Numbered from the stretch's first letter, positions 38,084 through 47,018 are shown. The stretch: 64,000 bases of DNA from CAIWTU01 sp963815135 (GCA_963815135.1 CAWFFO010000006.1:124001-188000); one strand, 5' to 3'. Notes: generated by a model not told the origin, from the letters alone. Translations and numbers: made by a program.

Positions 38084-39493
38084 ATGAAAAAAGCGATTGT
38101 TGTCGGTGGAGGTCTCTCCGGGCTTGCGACCGCCTACTTTTTGAAGGAAAAGGCCGTGGCGGCCGGGATTGAACTTGATGTGACCCTGTTGGAAAAAGAA
38201 AACAGGTTCGGTGGAAAAATATGGAGCATCAAGGACCAGGGATTTCTCTGCGAATGGGGGCCTAACGGGTTTCTGGACAGCAAGCCCCAGACTCTTGACC
38301 TTTGTAAAAGCCTCAACGTCAGCGGCAGGCTGCTGAGGAGCAATGACAACGCCCGCAAACGGTTCATATATTCAGAAGGTATGCTGCATCAACTACCTGA
38401 AAACGGAAAGGCTTTTTTCAAATCCAAGCTCCTGTCGTGGCCGGGAAAGTTGCGCCTTGCCATGGAGCCTTTCATATCTGGGCCTCCAGCAGGTGTTGAC
38501 GAAACTCTCGCTTCTTTCGGCCGACGCAGGCTTGGCCCGGAAGCTCTGAAAAAACTCATTTCTCCCATGGTATCGGGGATTTTCGCCGGTGATCCGGAAA
38601 CCATGTCAGTCAATTCCTGTTTTCCGCGCATCGCGGAGCTTGAAAGGGAGTACGGAAGTCTTACCATGGCCATGATCAAGCTTGCGAAAAAGAAAAAGAA
38701 GGAGAAGGCTGCAGGCAAGGTGGTATCAGGTGCATCAGGACCGGGCGGTATCCTTACTTCTTTCCGAAGCGGTATCCAGGAGTTGACCGATATTCTGACC
38801 CAAAATCTTCAGACTGAAGCGGTCCGCTGCGCATGTACGGTAACTGGAATAAGCAAACGGGACAATGTCCCGTACGTAGTTCAGACCGAGAACGGGCAAA
38901 TGGATGCGGATCTGGTTGTTCTTGCATCCCCCTCATATGCTGCAGCAGATATCGTCCGGGGCATCGATCCTGAAATGGGTAAAGTTCTTGAGGCAATACC
39001 ATATGCTTCGATGGTGGTGGTCTGTTTCGGCTACGACAGGGAACAGATCGAGCATGACATGTGCGGTTTTGGCTACCTGATAACGAAGGAAGAAGGAATG
39101 AATACGATGGGTACTCTCTGGGACTCCAGCATTTTTGAAAACCGCGCACCTGAAGGTAAAGTAATGCTGAGAAGCATGCTTGGAGGCGCCTGTTTTCCTG
39201 ACAGGATCAACCTGTCCGATGAAGAAGTAGAAAAGCGGACCAGGGAAGACTTGAAAATAATCATGGGAATTAAGGAAGCGCCTTCCTTTGTCAGGATCTT
39301 CCGCCACGCCAAAGCTATTCCGCAATATACATCAGGTCACGGAGTCCGGCTGGATGCCTTGGAGGAAAAGCGCCGCAGCCATCCCGGCCTGTTTTTCGCA
39401 GGTAATTCGTATCGTGGGATAGGACTTAATGATTGTGTGGCTACGGCTATGAGAACAGCAGAAGAGGCAGTTGGACATCTGGCCAAAAGATAA
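38084..39493 (+). CDS. hemG: Protoporphyrinogen oxidase, HemY type
   Basis: 469 residues from the ATG at 38084 (AGGAGG 6 bases upstream; an open frame extends to 37994). FAD-dependent, converts protoporphyrinogen IX to protoporphyrin IX, the penultimate step of protoheme synthesis. N-terminal dinucleotide fold VVGGGLSGLATAYFL, then LLEKENRFGGKI, the substrate-domain motif KKLISPMVSGIFAGDPETMS, and C-terminal FFAGNSYRGIGLNDCVATA that closes around FAD. Fits the large heme demand of a cytochrome-rich cell. Related FAD amine oxidases are the only alternative. Confidence 0.88.
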   Translation: MKKAIVVGGGLSGLATAYFLKEKAVAAGIELDVTLLEKENRFGGKIWSIKDQGFLCEWGPNGFLDSKPQTLDLCKSLNVSGRLLRSNDNARKRFIYSEGMLHQLPENGKAFFKSKLLSWPGKLRLAMEPFISGPPAGVDETLASFGRRRLGPEALKKLISPMVSGIFAGDPETMSVNSCFPRIAELEREYGSLTMAMIKLAKKKKKEKAAGKVVSGASGPGGILTSFRSGIQELTDILTQNLQTEAVRCACTVTGISKRDNVPYVVQTENGQMDADLVVLASPSYAAADIVRGIDPEMGKVLEAIPYASMVVVCFGYDREQIEHDMCGFGYLITKEEGMNTMGTLWDSSIFENRAPEGKVMLRSMLGGACFPDRINLSDEEVEKRTREDLKIIMGIKEAPSFVRIFRHAKAIPQYTSGHGVRLDALEEKRRSHPGLFFAGNSYRGIGLNDCVATAMRTAEEAVGHLAKR

Positions 39494-39556
39494 AAATTTC
39501 ACGGGGCTCAGAGTATGGTAAGTCCCGCCGGGCCCAGGTTCATGAGGTTTTATGCA

Positions 39557-40918
39557 TTATTCGGCTACACTTCCTCCAGTTCCGTATGAGGGTCGGTTAA
39601 GTAAAATTATTCTACATCCGGGCAATAAATTTTTTATATTATTTATAACATTTTCGCTTAAGCTTGAACCGCACAAAGTGATGCAGCGTAACCCGGTCAG
39701 AACTTTTAGTTTCTCTGCTCCGATGTCTGTTATGGCTGTATCATAAAGATAAAGCCGTTGCAGGTTTGTCAGATTCCACAATTCATGCATACCTGCATCG
39801 GTAATACCTTTACCGGAGAGGTAAAGCTCCCGCAAGCCTGTTAAGCCCTGGAGATGGGTAAGTTCACTATCGGCGGAGGTGTGCAGAAAGAGGGCCTGCA
39901 AATCACTTTTACCGAGATTGTCCAGGAAGGAAAGGGTGTTTCCCTTTCCTTCGCTGACATCCAGGCGTAAAGAGCTTTCGGCGGGAATGCTGATCTCTCC
40001 GCAGGCTTCTCCGTAGAATTTCCAATCCAGAAAGCTTTCCGAACCGGACTTCCTGCAAAAAAGTTTACCCGTCTTGAATTCCGATGGAAAGCTGACCGAA
40101 CGTTCAAACATGCGGGGATGCTTTTCCATGGTGACGTTTCTTTTTCTATCCGGCACTTTCTTGCCTAACCGGATACGGATCGATGCTATATCCATATCTA
40201 TTTTCTTTGCCATTTCCGCAAGAAGATCAACCCCTTCATATTGTGCTTCCTCAACTTTTATCAGTAAACGGTACAAGTCGGAATTTTTCATTTCTTCTAT
40301 TTCAGTTTCGACGATACGCATTCTATCCCTTGTCCAGGATATCTTGCGCAAGATCAGGTTGAGTTCCACCGAAAAGTCTTCTCCATCCCACATATCGGAC
40401 CCGTTTTCCCATTGGAGCAATATTGATCTGAGGGTTTCGAAATCTTTCCTGGTGTAAGCACTGTTTGCCTCGGCCATCAATTTCTGCCGCCATTTTCTTT
40501 CCTCTTCATTTGTCGAGAGGTCCGGGTGGACAGATTTGGCCACCTTCCGGTACAGATCTTTGAAACTATCTGTATGAATTTCATCATTATCCGGACAATT
40601 GGAATGAATGGAACTTTCTTCGACTTCTCTTTCCTGCTGATGGGAATAACAACCGGCGTTAAAAGCTTCATTTCCAGTTCCGTTATTCTGATTTGATTCG
40701 GATGATTCGGGCAGGCAACTCTTGAGGTTATCAAGTTCTCTTATTCTCGGATCAAGTATCTCCGAATATATTTTTCTCAACGTGCCCAATTCTATGCGAA
40801 GTCTTGTTAAAATCCGCTCCATTCTTGAGAGGCGTTTTTTCAGAGAGCCCAGTTCATCTCTTCTTTCCCCGAGTTCCTTTTTTTCCCAAGTTGTTTCCCG
40901 CCGGTTACGGTTTTTCAT
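39557..40918 (-). CDS. Coiled-coil protein with J-like domain and C-terminal leucine-rich repeats
   Basis: 453 residues. Residues 1-75 are a charged coiled coil (ELGERRDELGSLKKRLSRME). A short J-like domain follows near 115-170: KDLYRKVAKSVHPDLSTNEE contains HPD, then FETLRSIL. A second helical stretch spans about 180-255. The last 120 residues hold leucine-rich repeats of about 24 residues (LQGLTGLRELYLSGKGITDA, LTNLQRLYLYDTAITDIGAE, LTGLRCITLCGSSLSE). No signal. J-domain plus repeats suggests a client-recruiting co-chaperone for a DnaK, but this is inference. The first helix of a normal J-domain is not evident. Upstream promoter TTGAAC-16-TATATT. Confidence 0.68.
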   Translation of the reverse strand: MKNRNRRETTWEKKELGERRDELGSLKKRLSRMERILTRLRIELGTLRKIYSEILDPRIRELDNLKSCLPESSESNQNNGTGNEAFNAGCYSHQQEREVEESSIHSNCPDNDEIHTDSFKDLYRKVAKSVHPDLSTNEEERKWRQKLMAEANSAYTRKDFETLRSILLQWENGSDMWDGEDFSVELNLILRKISWTRDRMRIVETEIEEMKNSDLYRLLIKVEEAQYEGVDLLAEMAKKIDMDIASIRIRLGKKVPDRKRNVTMEKHPRMFERSVSFPSEFKTGKLFCRKSGSESFLDWKFYGEACGEISIPAESSLRLDVSEGKGNTLSFLDNLGKSDLQALFLHTSADSELTHLQGLTGLRELYLSGKGITDAGMHELWNLTNLQRLYLYDTAITDIGAEKLKVLTGLRCITLCGSSLSENVINNIKNLLPGCRIILLNRPSYGTGGSVAE

Positions 40919-41288
40919 AACAAGAAAGCTCGCCTGTTAATAGGTATGATTTGTACGGATAAAGTGGACTTTCCAGGATTAGTGAGTTAATCGGAAGAGT
41001 TCTTTATAAAGCTACCGTGAATATAGCATATACGGTATTTTGTTCAATACCTTTAAGAAAAGCAGTGCGAAACCGCATGATTTGGTTAGTCGCACACCCT
41101 CGGCGGATTTTATTTGGAAAATGGAATGTCATACATGAGTGAATGAATTTATAATTCCTTGCATTATCCAAGGCAATGTTTTACAAATTTACGCATCATC
41201 TTTAGAAAGCGGTTTTTCCTGTTTTCTCTATAGTGACCTAATTAAATTGATACTCTATTTTACTGCAGACGAAAGGGGATGGTAAATA
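40919..41288. other. Divergent intergenic region
   Basis: 370 bases between divergent genes. On the minus strand TTGAAC (41047-41042), 16 bases, TATATT (41025-41020) is a fair promoter for the J-domain/leucine-rich-repeat gene. The AT-rich right part (41200-41260) should hold the promoter of the DUF3187 gene. No coding frame seen. Confidence 0.4.
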
Positions 41289-42341
41289 ATGAGACCCGCT
41301 GCTTGTATCTTTCCGGAAATCCGGCAAAAAGCAAAGCTTATTTTATGTTTTCTCTTGTTGTTATCCTGTTTTATTTGCTTTCAGTTGTGGGCTCCTGAAA
41401 AGGCATTTTGTCAGGACATTGAGCCATTTTATACCTATAACCAGAGCCCTTTGATTCAGGTCCACGGTTTGCCACCAATCGATGATGCCCAGATCACACC
41501 GGTTGGGAGGATAAAGGGGATTCTTTCCCTGGACACAGCCAATAATTATGTCGTCGAATCTAATGATAGAGAAAATCTTACGTCGGATGGAGAATCTTAC
41601 CGTTTCACCCTTGCTGCACGTTATGGAGTGGCAAAAGGGATCGAATGTGGAATTGATGTCCCTTTTATTGCATACGGGGGCGGTTTTCTCGATGGATTCA
41701 TCGAAGACTTTCACCACTTTTTCGGGTTCCCGAACGGAGGCCGTGAACAAGCGCCACGTGACCGCCTCTTGTATGAATACAATTCGGACGGCATTAACAG
41801 GCTGAAAATTCGGGATTCATCATCAGGTATTGGAGATATCCGGTTGACCGGTGCCCTTCAGCTTTTCAGGAATGACGATGCGGCGGTTGCGCTGCGAGCT
41901 TCCCTGAAGCTGCCTACCGGCGAAAGTAACCGACTGCTGGGTAGCGGCAATACTGATTTCGCGCTCTGGTTTAGCGCAAAAGAAGATTACAAACTCCCCG
42001 CGCTGGGACATGTAAGCGGCTTCGGTGGAATAGGCGGGATGGTCATGGGTGATGGAGATGTGCTGAAAGGCATGCAAAGGACTTTGGCGGGTTTCGGCTC
42101 CCTTGGGTTCGGATGGAGTCCGCTCGAATGGCTGGCTCTAAAGGTACAGGCCGACGGACATACTCCGTTGTACCAGGGAAGCGGATTGAAGGCAGTAAAC
42201 GCATCGTCTCTTCAGCTTGTTTCAGGAGGTACTTTCGGTATAGGTAAAAACACTTCCATCGACCTTGGGGTATCCGAGGACATCATTGTTGAAACTTCAC
42301 CCGATGTTGTTTTCCATATTGCATTGCGATCAATGTTTTGA
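41289..42341 (+). CDS. DUF3187 outer-membrane beta-barrel-like protein
   Basis: 350 residues with a long signal (LILCFLLLLSCFICFQLWAP). The mature part starts YNQSPLIQVHGLPPIDDAQI and continues as alternating amphipathic strands (RFTLAARYGVAKGIECGIDVPFI, GDIRLTGALQLF, VALRASLKLPTGES), ending in FHIALRSMF with the terminal Phe typical of outer-membrane barrels. This is the DUF3187 pattern common in Geobacter relatives. Function unknown; a transport or adhesion role cannot be told apart. AAAGGGG precedes the ATG. Confidence 0.78.
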   Translation: MRPAACIFPEIRQKAKLILCFLLLLSCFICFQLWAPEKAFCQDIEPFYTYNQSPLIQVHGLPPIDDAQITPVGRIKGILSLDTANNYVVESNDRENLTSDGESYRFTLAARYGVAKGIECGIDVPFIAYGGGFLDGFIEDFHHFFGFPNGGREQAPRDRLLYEYNSDGINRLKIRDSSSGIGDIRLTGALQLFRNDDAAVALRASLKLPTGESNRLLGSGNTDFALWFSAKEDYKLPALGHVSGFGGIGGMVMGDGDVLKGMQRTLAGFGSLGFGWSPLEWLALKVQADGHTPLYQGSGLKAVNASSLQLVSGGTFGIGKNTSIDLGVSEDIIVETSPDVVFHIALRSMF

Positions 42342-42825
42342 CTACCCTCCATTATTTTCACCGGATGCTTACAGTGAAAGTTTGCCATTAATTTGGAAAT
42401 TCCGCCTTCCCTCAGAAAGCATGCAGGGAGTAATATCCGGGCCGGGTTTTATTAACTGCTTGAAATACCGTTTGATTCGGCTCGACATTAATTTGTTAAT
42501 GAATTATATATAAATATTTTGTGTCGTCGAGGCGGTTGGATAAAAAATTATAAAGGATAATCCTTTTCCGGAAATTAAAAAAAGCTTGCAATACGCTATA
42601 TAATATTATATATAACGGTACGTCGCGTTTTTCTTTTCAGGAAACTATGCAATCTGCGACAAGATCAAGTCAAAATTCATGTGAAATCTCACTGCCTATC
42701 TATCCAATTCAAGGTGGTCGGGTGACCGGCGATGAGCCGCAAAAGATGAAATGCCGGCTCTCAACAACAGCTTTTCCAGCAACCTCCTGCTTGAGTATTT
42801 TTAACTAAGAGGCCGAAAAACAGTT
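42342..42825. other. Long leader/intergenic region with promoter and hairpins
   Basis: 480 bases without a gene. A promoter-like pair TTGCAA (42586-42591) and TATATA (42609-42614), 17 bases apart, is followed by about 200 bases with stem potential: GTCGC...GCGAC (about 42622-42660), GGTC...GACC (near 42716-42727) and GAGCCG...CGGCTC (near 42734-42760). This leads to the small DUF2292-like gene. It could be a structured 5' leader; I match it to no known riboswitch. Confidence 0.4.
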
Positions 42826-42999
42826 ATGAGAAGGCAAGTTGTCACTGATATAAAAGTTCCCAATTCAATCTGGAAGAAAAGAGTGTCTGACACGCTTTTT
42901 GAATTAAACATTATTCAGGAAAATTTTTCCGGCAAGGTGGTAATTTCTTTCAAAGATGGTGGTATAAGCTATGTAGAAAAAACAGAAACATTCAAATAA
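42826..42999 (+). CDS. Small DUF2292/YezD-like protein
   Basis: 57 residues, basic. The pattern IIQENFSGKVVISFKDGGIS followed by an EKTE tail matches the DUF2292 (YezD) family of small proteins. AGAGG lies about 13 bases upstream, a weak site. Homologues occur next to sulfur and molybdenum genes in anaerobes, which fits the genes that follow, but no activity is known. Confidence 0.65.
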   Translation: MRRQVVTDIKVPNSIWKKRVSDTLFELNIIQENFSGKVVISFKDGGISYVEKTETFK

Positions 43000-43039
43000 T
43001 TTATAGCATGAGTTTGTTACACACACATTATAATAACAT

Positions 43040-43129
43040 GCGCCGATTTCGTCCTCTGCCGCACCGCAGACTCAACGAAACCCGCACTGATACTAGAGAT
43101 ATTACAATGGTATAAGTGCGGGCTTTTTT
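43040..43129 (+). ncRNA. Structured RNA element with terminator, copy 1 (candidate riboswitch)
   Basis: Starts about 6 bases after a TATAAT (43029-43034). Outer stem TTTCGT (43047-43052)/ACGAAA (43075-43080) encloses inner stem TCTGC/GCAGA. The terminator CCCGCACT (43081-43088)/AGTGCGGG (43115-43122) plus six T follows directly. A second copy at 47797-47881 shares sequence around the stems while the inner stem changes by paired substitutions (TCTGC/GCAGA to TCCGC/GCGGA), which supports a conserved RNA fold. It ends 39 bases before the zinc-ribbon gene. Cis attenuator or free small RNA are both possible. Confidence 0.7.
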
Positions 43130-43167
43130 GTTCTTTAAAATACACTTGTTTCATAAGGAGAAACAAC

Positions 43168-43338
43168 ATGGCAATTGAAAAATGTGCAATTTGTGGCAAG
43201 GAGATTGATACTGAGTATTATCTTAATAAAAAGTGTTCCAAATGCGGGTCATGGTTCTGTCATGACCATCTTGGGCCGTACAAGTTTCAATGTGCGAAAT
43301 GTATGGCATATGCGCTGAGCAATATTTACGGTAGTTAG
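43168..43338 (+). CDS. Small zinc-ribbon protein
   Basis: 56 residues, ATG with AAGGAG 7 bases upstream. Three CxxC pairs (CAIC, CSKC, CAKC) plus CHDH give enough ligands for two zinc sites or a rubredoxin-like iron site. No other motif. It lies directly behind the structured RNA element and in front of the nitroreductase and DsrC genes, suggesting a role in that redox module. Too short for the usual gene finders but well supported by ribosome site and codon pattern. Confidence 0.75.
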   Translation: MAIEKCAICGKEIDTEYYLNKKCSKCGSWFCHDHLGPYKFQCAKCMAYALSNIYGS

Positions 43339-43419
43339 TGCTTTTTACTGGTGGAACGCAGTTAGAGGCTGTGAACAGGCTTGCAAGGTTTACAAATCAG
43401 GTGAATTTGGGAGAACTTT

Positions 43420-43992
43420 ATGAGTGATATCAGGTCCATCATTCGGAGTCGCAGGAGTTGCAGGGATTATTCCAATGAACCTCTTTCAAGGGATTGCATT
43501 GATGAATTAATAAATGATTCAGTTTGGGTTCCATCCGGATCCAACAACCAGCCCTGGAGATTTGTCGTTGTAACCGGCAAAGAGCGGATGAAGAAATATT
43601 CGGATACGGCCAAGGACGGCTGGCTGCATGTTCTTGGCCAATCCCCTCACATGCGGCAGTACGAGGAGTATATAAGAAATCCCGACTACAATATCTTCTA
43701 CAATGCTCCGGTGCTTATCGTTATTTATGGAAATACCGAATCCCGCTGGCAAGTATATGACTGCAGTATGGTGGCGTATAATCTTCATCTTTTTGCTGAA
43801 GAATCAGGTTTGGGGTGCTGCTGGATCGGGTTTGCACACAATATTTTCGCCGATCCGGCGATTAAACGAGAATTGGGAGTTCCGGAGCAATATGAACTCG
43901 TTGCTCCGCTGATTCTTGGACATCCTGCGCAAAAGAAATCGGATTTACAAAATCCAAATGCAAGAAAGCCGTTCGAAATAGCATATTTCTGA
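43420..43992 (+). CDS. Nitroreductase-family flavoprotein
   Basis: 190 residues. FMN-binding nitroreductase fold: SIIRSRRSCRDYSNEPLSRD (phosphate-binding Arg), VPSGSNNQPWRFVVVTG, and AEESGLGCCWIGFAHN with ELGVPEQYELVAPLILGHP. Members use NAD(P)H to reduce flavin-linked substrates. The next gene (DsrC) begins 14 bases after the stop, so they are in one operon. Physiological substrate unknown. Confidence 0.85.
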   Translation: MSDIRSIIRSRRSCRDYSNEPLSRDCIDELINDSVWVPSGSNNQPWRFVVVTGKERMKKYSDTAKDGWLHVLGQSPHMRQYEEYIRNPDYNIFYNAPVLIVIYGNTESRWQVYDCSMVAYNLHLFAEESGLGCCWIGFAHNIFADPAIKRELGVPEQYELVAPLILGHPAQKKSDLQNPNARKPFEIAYF

Positions 43993-44006
43993 GGCAGGTA
44001 TCCTTT

Positions 44007-44324
44007 ATGAGTTTCCTTACGGTTGACGGTAGAGATATAGAACTCAACGAGGATGGATTTCTTGCAGACCCTGACGAATGGTGTGAAAAAGTTGCTGAAG
44101 CATTTGCAGTACTGGAGAATATTCCCGCATTGACATCTGAACACTGGAAGGTAATTTTTTATCTTCGCGAATATTACCAACGATTCAGGATTGCGCCCAT
44201 GATCCGTAAATTATGCAAGGACACAGGCCTGGAGCTGAAACGGATAGAGACGCTTTTTCCCGCAGGTCCTGCCAAAGGGGCGTGCAAGCTTGCCGGGTTG
44301 CCTAAACCTACCGGTTGTCTGTGA
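44007..44324 (+). CDS. dsrC: DsrC-type sulfur-carrier protein (TusE/DsrC family)
   Basis: 105 residues. DsrC carries sulfur as a trisulfide between its two C-terminal cysteines and hands electrons or sulfur to a membrane DsrMK complex. Family core: FLADPDEWCEKVAEAFA, TSEHWKVIFYLREYYQRF and APMIRKLCKDTG. The tail GACKLAGLPKPTGC has both cysteines at the true DsrC spacing; TusE proteins keep only the last. No dsrAB genes are in the window. Directly followed by DsrM- and DsrK-like genes. Confidence 0.9.
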   Translation: MSFLTVDGRDIELNEDGFLADPDEWCEKVAEAFAVLENIPALTSEHWKVIFYLREYYQRFRIAPMIRKLCKDTGLELKRIETLFPAGPAKGACKLAGLPKPTGCL

Positions 44325-44346
44325 CAAGCTTTGGAGATAGTGGGTG

Positions 44347-45162
44347 ATGAATTATATTTTCGCTTGTCTGCTGCCATATACGATGGCTGCCATATTCATG
44401 TCAGGTGTCTGTTTGCGTCTGGCTGAGTGGGTCAGAACACCGGTGCCTTTCCATTTGACGCTTTTTCCGGTTCCGAAAAATTTACCGGGAAAGGTCAGGG
44501 TTTTCGCTGTAGAGTTTTTTTTCTGCCCCGCCCTGTTTCGACAAGACAAAAAACTTTGGTTTCTAACCCTGCTTTTCCACATTTCTTTGGCAATGGCGAT
44601 AATCGGGCATTTTCTCGGCATATATTTCCTTCGCGAACAATTTGCCCTCATAGGTTTCAAGCTGGAAGCAAGTCGGTTGATTTCACAATATTCCGGGGGG
44701 GCAACCGGGCTCGTCATGACAGCTTCTCTGATGGGCCTGATTTACAGAAGAATTACTGTGAAGTATATAAAAAAGCTTTCGGAGCCTGATAATTATTTTT
44801 CTCTGTTCCTGATTCTGGCAATTGCCATAAGTGGAATGCTTATGTACCTCCCGGGATTTAAGGTAGATCTTCCCTCAGTCCGGTCGTTTGCAAGCGGGCT
44901 TTTTACGCCGGGTTCCGTATCGGTTCCGGAAAATAAGCCGTTTATCGTACATTTTGTGCTGGTCGGGGTTTTACTGATTTATTTTCCTTTTTCAAGGATG
45001 TTTCACGCGGCGGGATTTTTTGTCATAAGGGCAATGCTTGTTGAGACTCCCCCGGAATATCCGACTCAGCAGGGTCTACGGCAAAGATCTGCATTTGCTT
45101 TAAAGAAAGTTTATCCGGATATTCCTGTCTCCAGAAAACAGGCCGGAAAACTTGGGGGGTGA
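44347..45162 (+). CDS. DsrM/NarI-like membrane cytochrome b subunit
   Basis: 271 residues, ATG at 44347 (GGAG upstream; GTG one codon earlier is possible). Five or six helices. His in LTLLFHISLAMAIIGHFLG and in HFVLVGVLLIYFPFSRMFHA match the heme b ligands of the nitrate reductase gamma/DsrM family, which oxidise or reduce menaquinone. The stop is 6 bases before the start of the iron-sulfur subunit, so they form a membrane complex. Gene order after dsrC supports the DsrM assignment. Confidence 0.8.
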   Translation: MNYIFACLLPYTMAAIFMSGVCLRLAEWVRTPVPFHLTLFPVPKNLPGKVRVFAVEFFFCPALFRQDKKLWFLTLLFHISLAMAIIGHFLGIYFLREQFALIGFKLEASRLISQYSGGATGLVMTASLMGLIYRRITVKYIKKLSEPDNYFSLFLILAIAISGMLMYLPGFKVDLPSVRSFASGLFTPGSVSVPENKPFIVHFVLVGVLLIYFPFSRMFHAAGFFVIRAMLVETPPEYPTQQGLRQRSAFALKKVYPDIPVSRKQAGKLGG

Positions 45163-45168
45163 GGCCGG

Positions 45169-46503
45169 GTGAATTTGCCGTATCATTTGGCAAAACAGCA
45201 GGAACTGCACGATATTGGTGTCAATACGGTTGAAGTTGAGAACTTGCCGGAAAACATGGTTAAGCTGATCGCGGATTATCGTAAATTCTCCAGATCACTT
45301 TCAGTAATGCTGGACTCCTGCACCAGATGCGGGGCGTGTGCTGATTCCTGTCACAGTTACCTGGGAACGGAAGATTATTACAATATTCCGGCTGCGCGTG
45401 CCGGTCTGTTCCGCAAAGTTTTTGATAGACATTTCTCATTGAAAGGGAAATTGACAAAAATATTCTGTGGAAAAAATGCAATTGATTCGGAAACCGTCAG
45501 AAAATGGGCCGAATATTTTTACCAGTGTAATGTCTGTCGGCGATGCGCGATATCCTGCCCTTTCGGTATAGATACCGGTGAAGTTACGATAGCTGCCAGG
45601 AATATCCTCACGCATCTCGGTATTGCGCCGCATTTCATGGTGTCCATTGGCAGAAATGAGCTGATTACCGGCAACAATACAGGAATACTTAAACCGGCCA
45701 TTATAGACAGCTGTTCCTTTCTGGAAGAGGAACTTCGGGAAGAGACGGGTCTCGATATCAGAATTCCGGTCGACAAGTACCAAGCCGAAGTCCTCTATGT
45801 GCCTTCATCGTCAGAACTTTTTACCAATGTGGAGACTTTGCTCGGCGCAGCCAAGATGTTTCATTTCCTTGGACTTGACTGGACGTTGTCTTCCAACATT
45901 CTGGAGGCAGCGAACTACGGATTTCTGTTCGACATGGATATCATGAAAAAACATAACCGGCGTCTTCGTATTGCAGCTGCAGCGGTAGGTGCCAAACTGG
46001 TGGTTCAGGGTGAATGCGGTCATGGCTGGAGAGTAGCCAGGATGTTTTCTGAGGGCGTAAACGGGCCGGTTCCCTTTCGCCTGACCCATATTCTGGAATT
46101 GGCCGCTGCCAATCTTTCCAGGCTCAATATAGCAAAACTGCCTGTGCGGGCAACGCTTCATGACCCGTGCAATTATGGCAGAGGAAGCGGTCTCGTTGAT
46201 CCGCCAAGGGAAATAATGCGTTCTTGCGTTGAAGAGTTTGTCGAAATGAGCCCGAACCGGGAAATGAATTTCTGCTGTGGGGGCGGGTCCGGTCTGCTCA
46301 TGGATGAAATGAAGGATATCAGGATGCTTTTGGGAAAAAAAAAGGCGGAGCAGCTAATGGCGATAATGCCCCTGGATTATATCGCCCTGCCATGCGCCAG
46401 TTGCAAGGCTCAGATGCCGCCGGTACTAAAGCATTACGGAATGGGAGAAATAAAGACCGGCGGAGTCATTGATCTGCTTGGAAGGGCTATGATAACGGGG
46501 TAG
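45169..46503 (+). CDS. DsrK/HdrD-like iron-sulfur subunit
   Basis: 444 residues, GTG start. Two [4Fe-4S] motifs (CTRCGACADSC and CNVCRRCAISCP) are followed by CCG-type domains: HDPCNYGRGSGL, NFCCGGGSGLLMDEMK and LPCASCKAQM, which in HdrD/DsrK bind the special cluster that splits disulfides. With the DsrM-like subunit it would pass electrons between menaquinol and the DsrC disulfide or trisulfide. Which substrate DsrC carries here is unknown, because no sulfite reductase is present. Confidence 0.87.
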   Translation: MNLPYHLAKQQELHDIGVNTVEVENLPENMVKLIADYRKFSRSLSVMLDSCTRCGACADSCHSYLGTEDYYNIPAARAGLFRKVFDRHFSLKGKLTKIFCGKNAIDSETVRKWAEYFYQCNVCRRCAISCPFGIDTGEVTIAARNILTHLGIAPHFMVSIGRNELITGNNTGILKPAIIDSCSFLEEELREETGLDIRIPVDKYQAEVLYVPSSSELFTNVETLLGAAKMFHFLGLDWTLSSNILEAANYGFLFDMDIMKKHNRRLRIAAAAVGAKLVVQGECGHGWRVARMFSEGVNGPVPFRLTHILELAAANLSRLNIAKLPVRATLHDPCNYGRGSGLVDPPREIMRSCVEEFVEMSPNREMNFCCGGGSGLLMDEMKDIRMLLGKKKAEQLMAIMPLDYIALPCASCKAQMPPVLKHYGMGEIKTGGVIDLLGRAMITG

Positions 46504-46604
46504 ATAAGGCTTCCCGGCCTTTTAATACATAAGAAGCCCCTATCCGGTTGGCAAAACTTTGTTGAATGGTTTTCAAGCTTAATAAATAAAGGAGGATTTT
46601 ACAA

Positions 46605-47018
46605 ATGAGGCTAGGTTTTCCGGTAATAAGCGACGAAGGAATGGAAAGCAGGATTTATGGACATTTCGCTTCGGCACCTATTTTTTTGTCGGTGGATACT
46701 GAAAGCGGTGAAACGATGGCATTTGAAAACATTGATCAGGAGAATCCGCAGGCGGGATGTAATCCTTTCAAGGCCCTGGTCAGCAGTCGCATTGATAGTA
46801 TGATAGTTGACGGGGTCGGCGACGGATTTATTGAGTTGCTAAATCTGCTGGGAATGAGTGTTTACCAGGCCGAATCAGAAAATATCAGAGAAAATGTGGA
46901 GCTGTTTGCCAAGGAGGCTCTGGCTCCGCTGGAATACCAAAACAGCGCAGATGAAGGAAGATGCGACGACGCAGAAGAACACGGCTGCAGCCATGGCCAT
47001 GACGGACACTGTCACTGA
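46605..47018 (+). CDS. NifX/NafY-like iron-molybdenum cofactor-binding family protein
   Basis: 137 residues, AAGGAGG upstream of the ATG. Fits the dinitrogenase iron-molybdenum cofactor biosynthesis domain: FPVISDEGMESRIYGHFASA, AGCNPFKALVSSRIDSMIV and LGMSVYQAESENIRENVELF. The tail is Cys/His-rich (CSHGHDGHCH), likely metal-binding. No nitrogenase genes are nearby; such domains also occur in general metallocluster proteins. It follows the DsrMK-like pair by about 100 bases. Confidence 0.82.
   Translation: MRLGFPVISDEGMESRIYGHFASAPIFLSVDTESGETMAFENIDQENPQAGCNPFKALVSSRIDSMIVDGVGDGFIELLNLLGMSVYQAESENIRENVELFAKEALAPLEYQNSADEGRCDDAEEHGCSHGHDGHCH

Noticed and set aside
43040..43129. Known riboswitch (GEMM c-di-GMP, cobalamin, Moco, fluoride) for the repeated RNA element
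   Set aside because: None of the conserved core sequences of those classes is present.
46605..47018. Evidence for nitrogen fixation
   Set aside because: NifX-like domains are common in non-diazotrophs and no nif genes are nearby.
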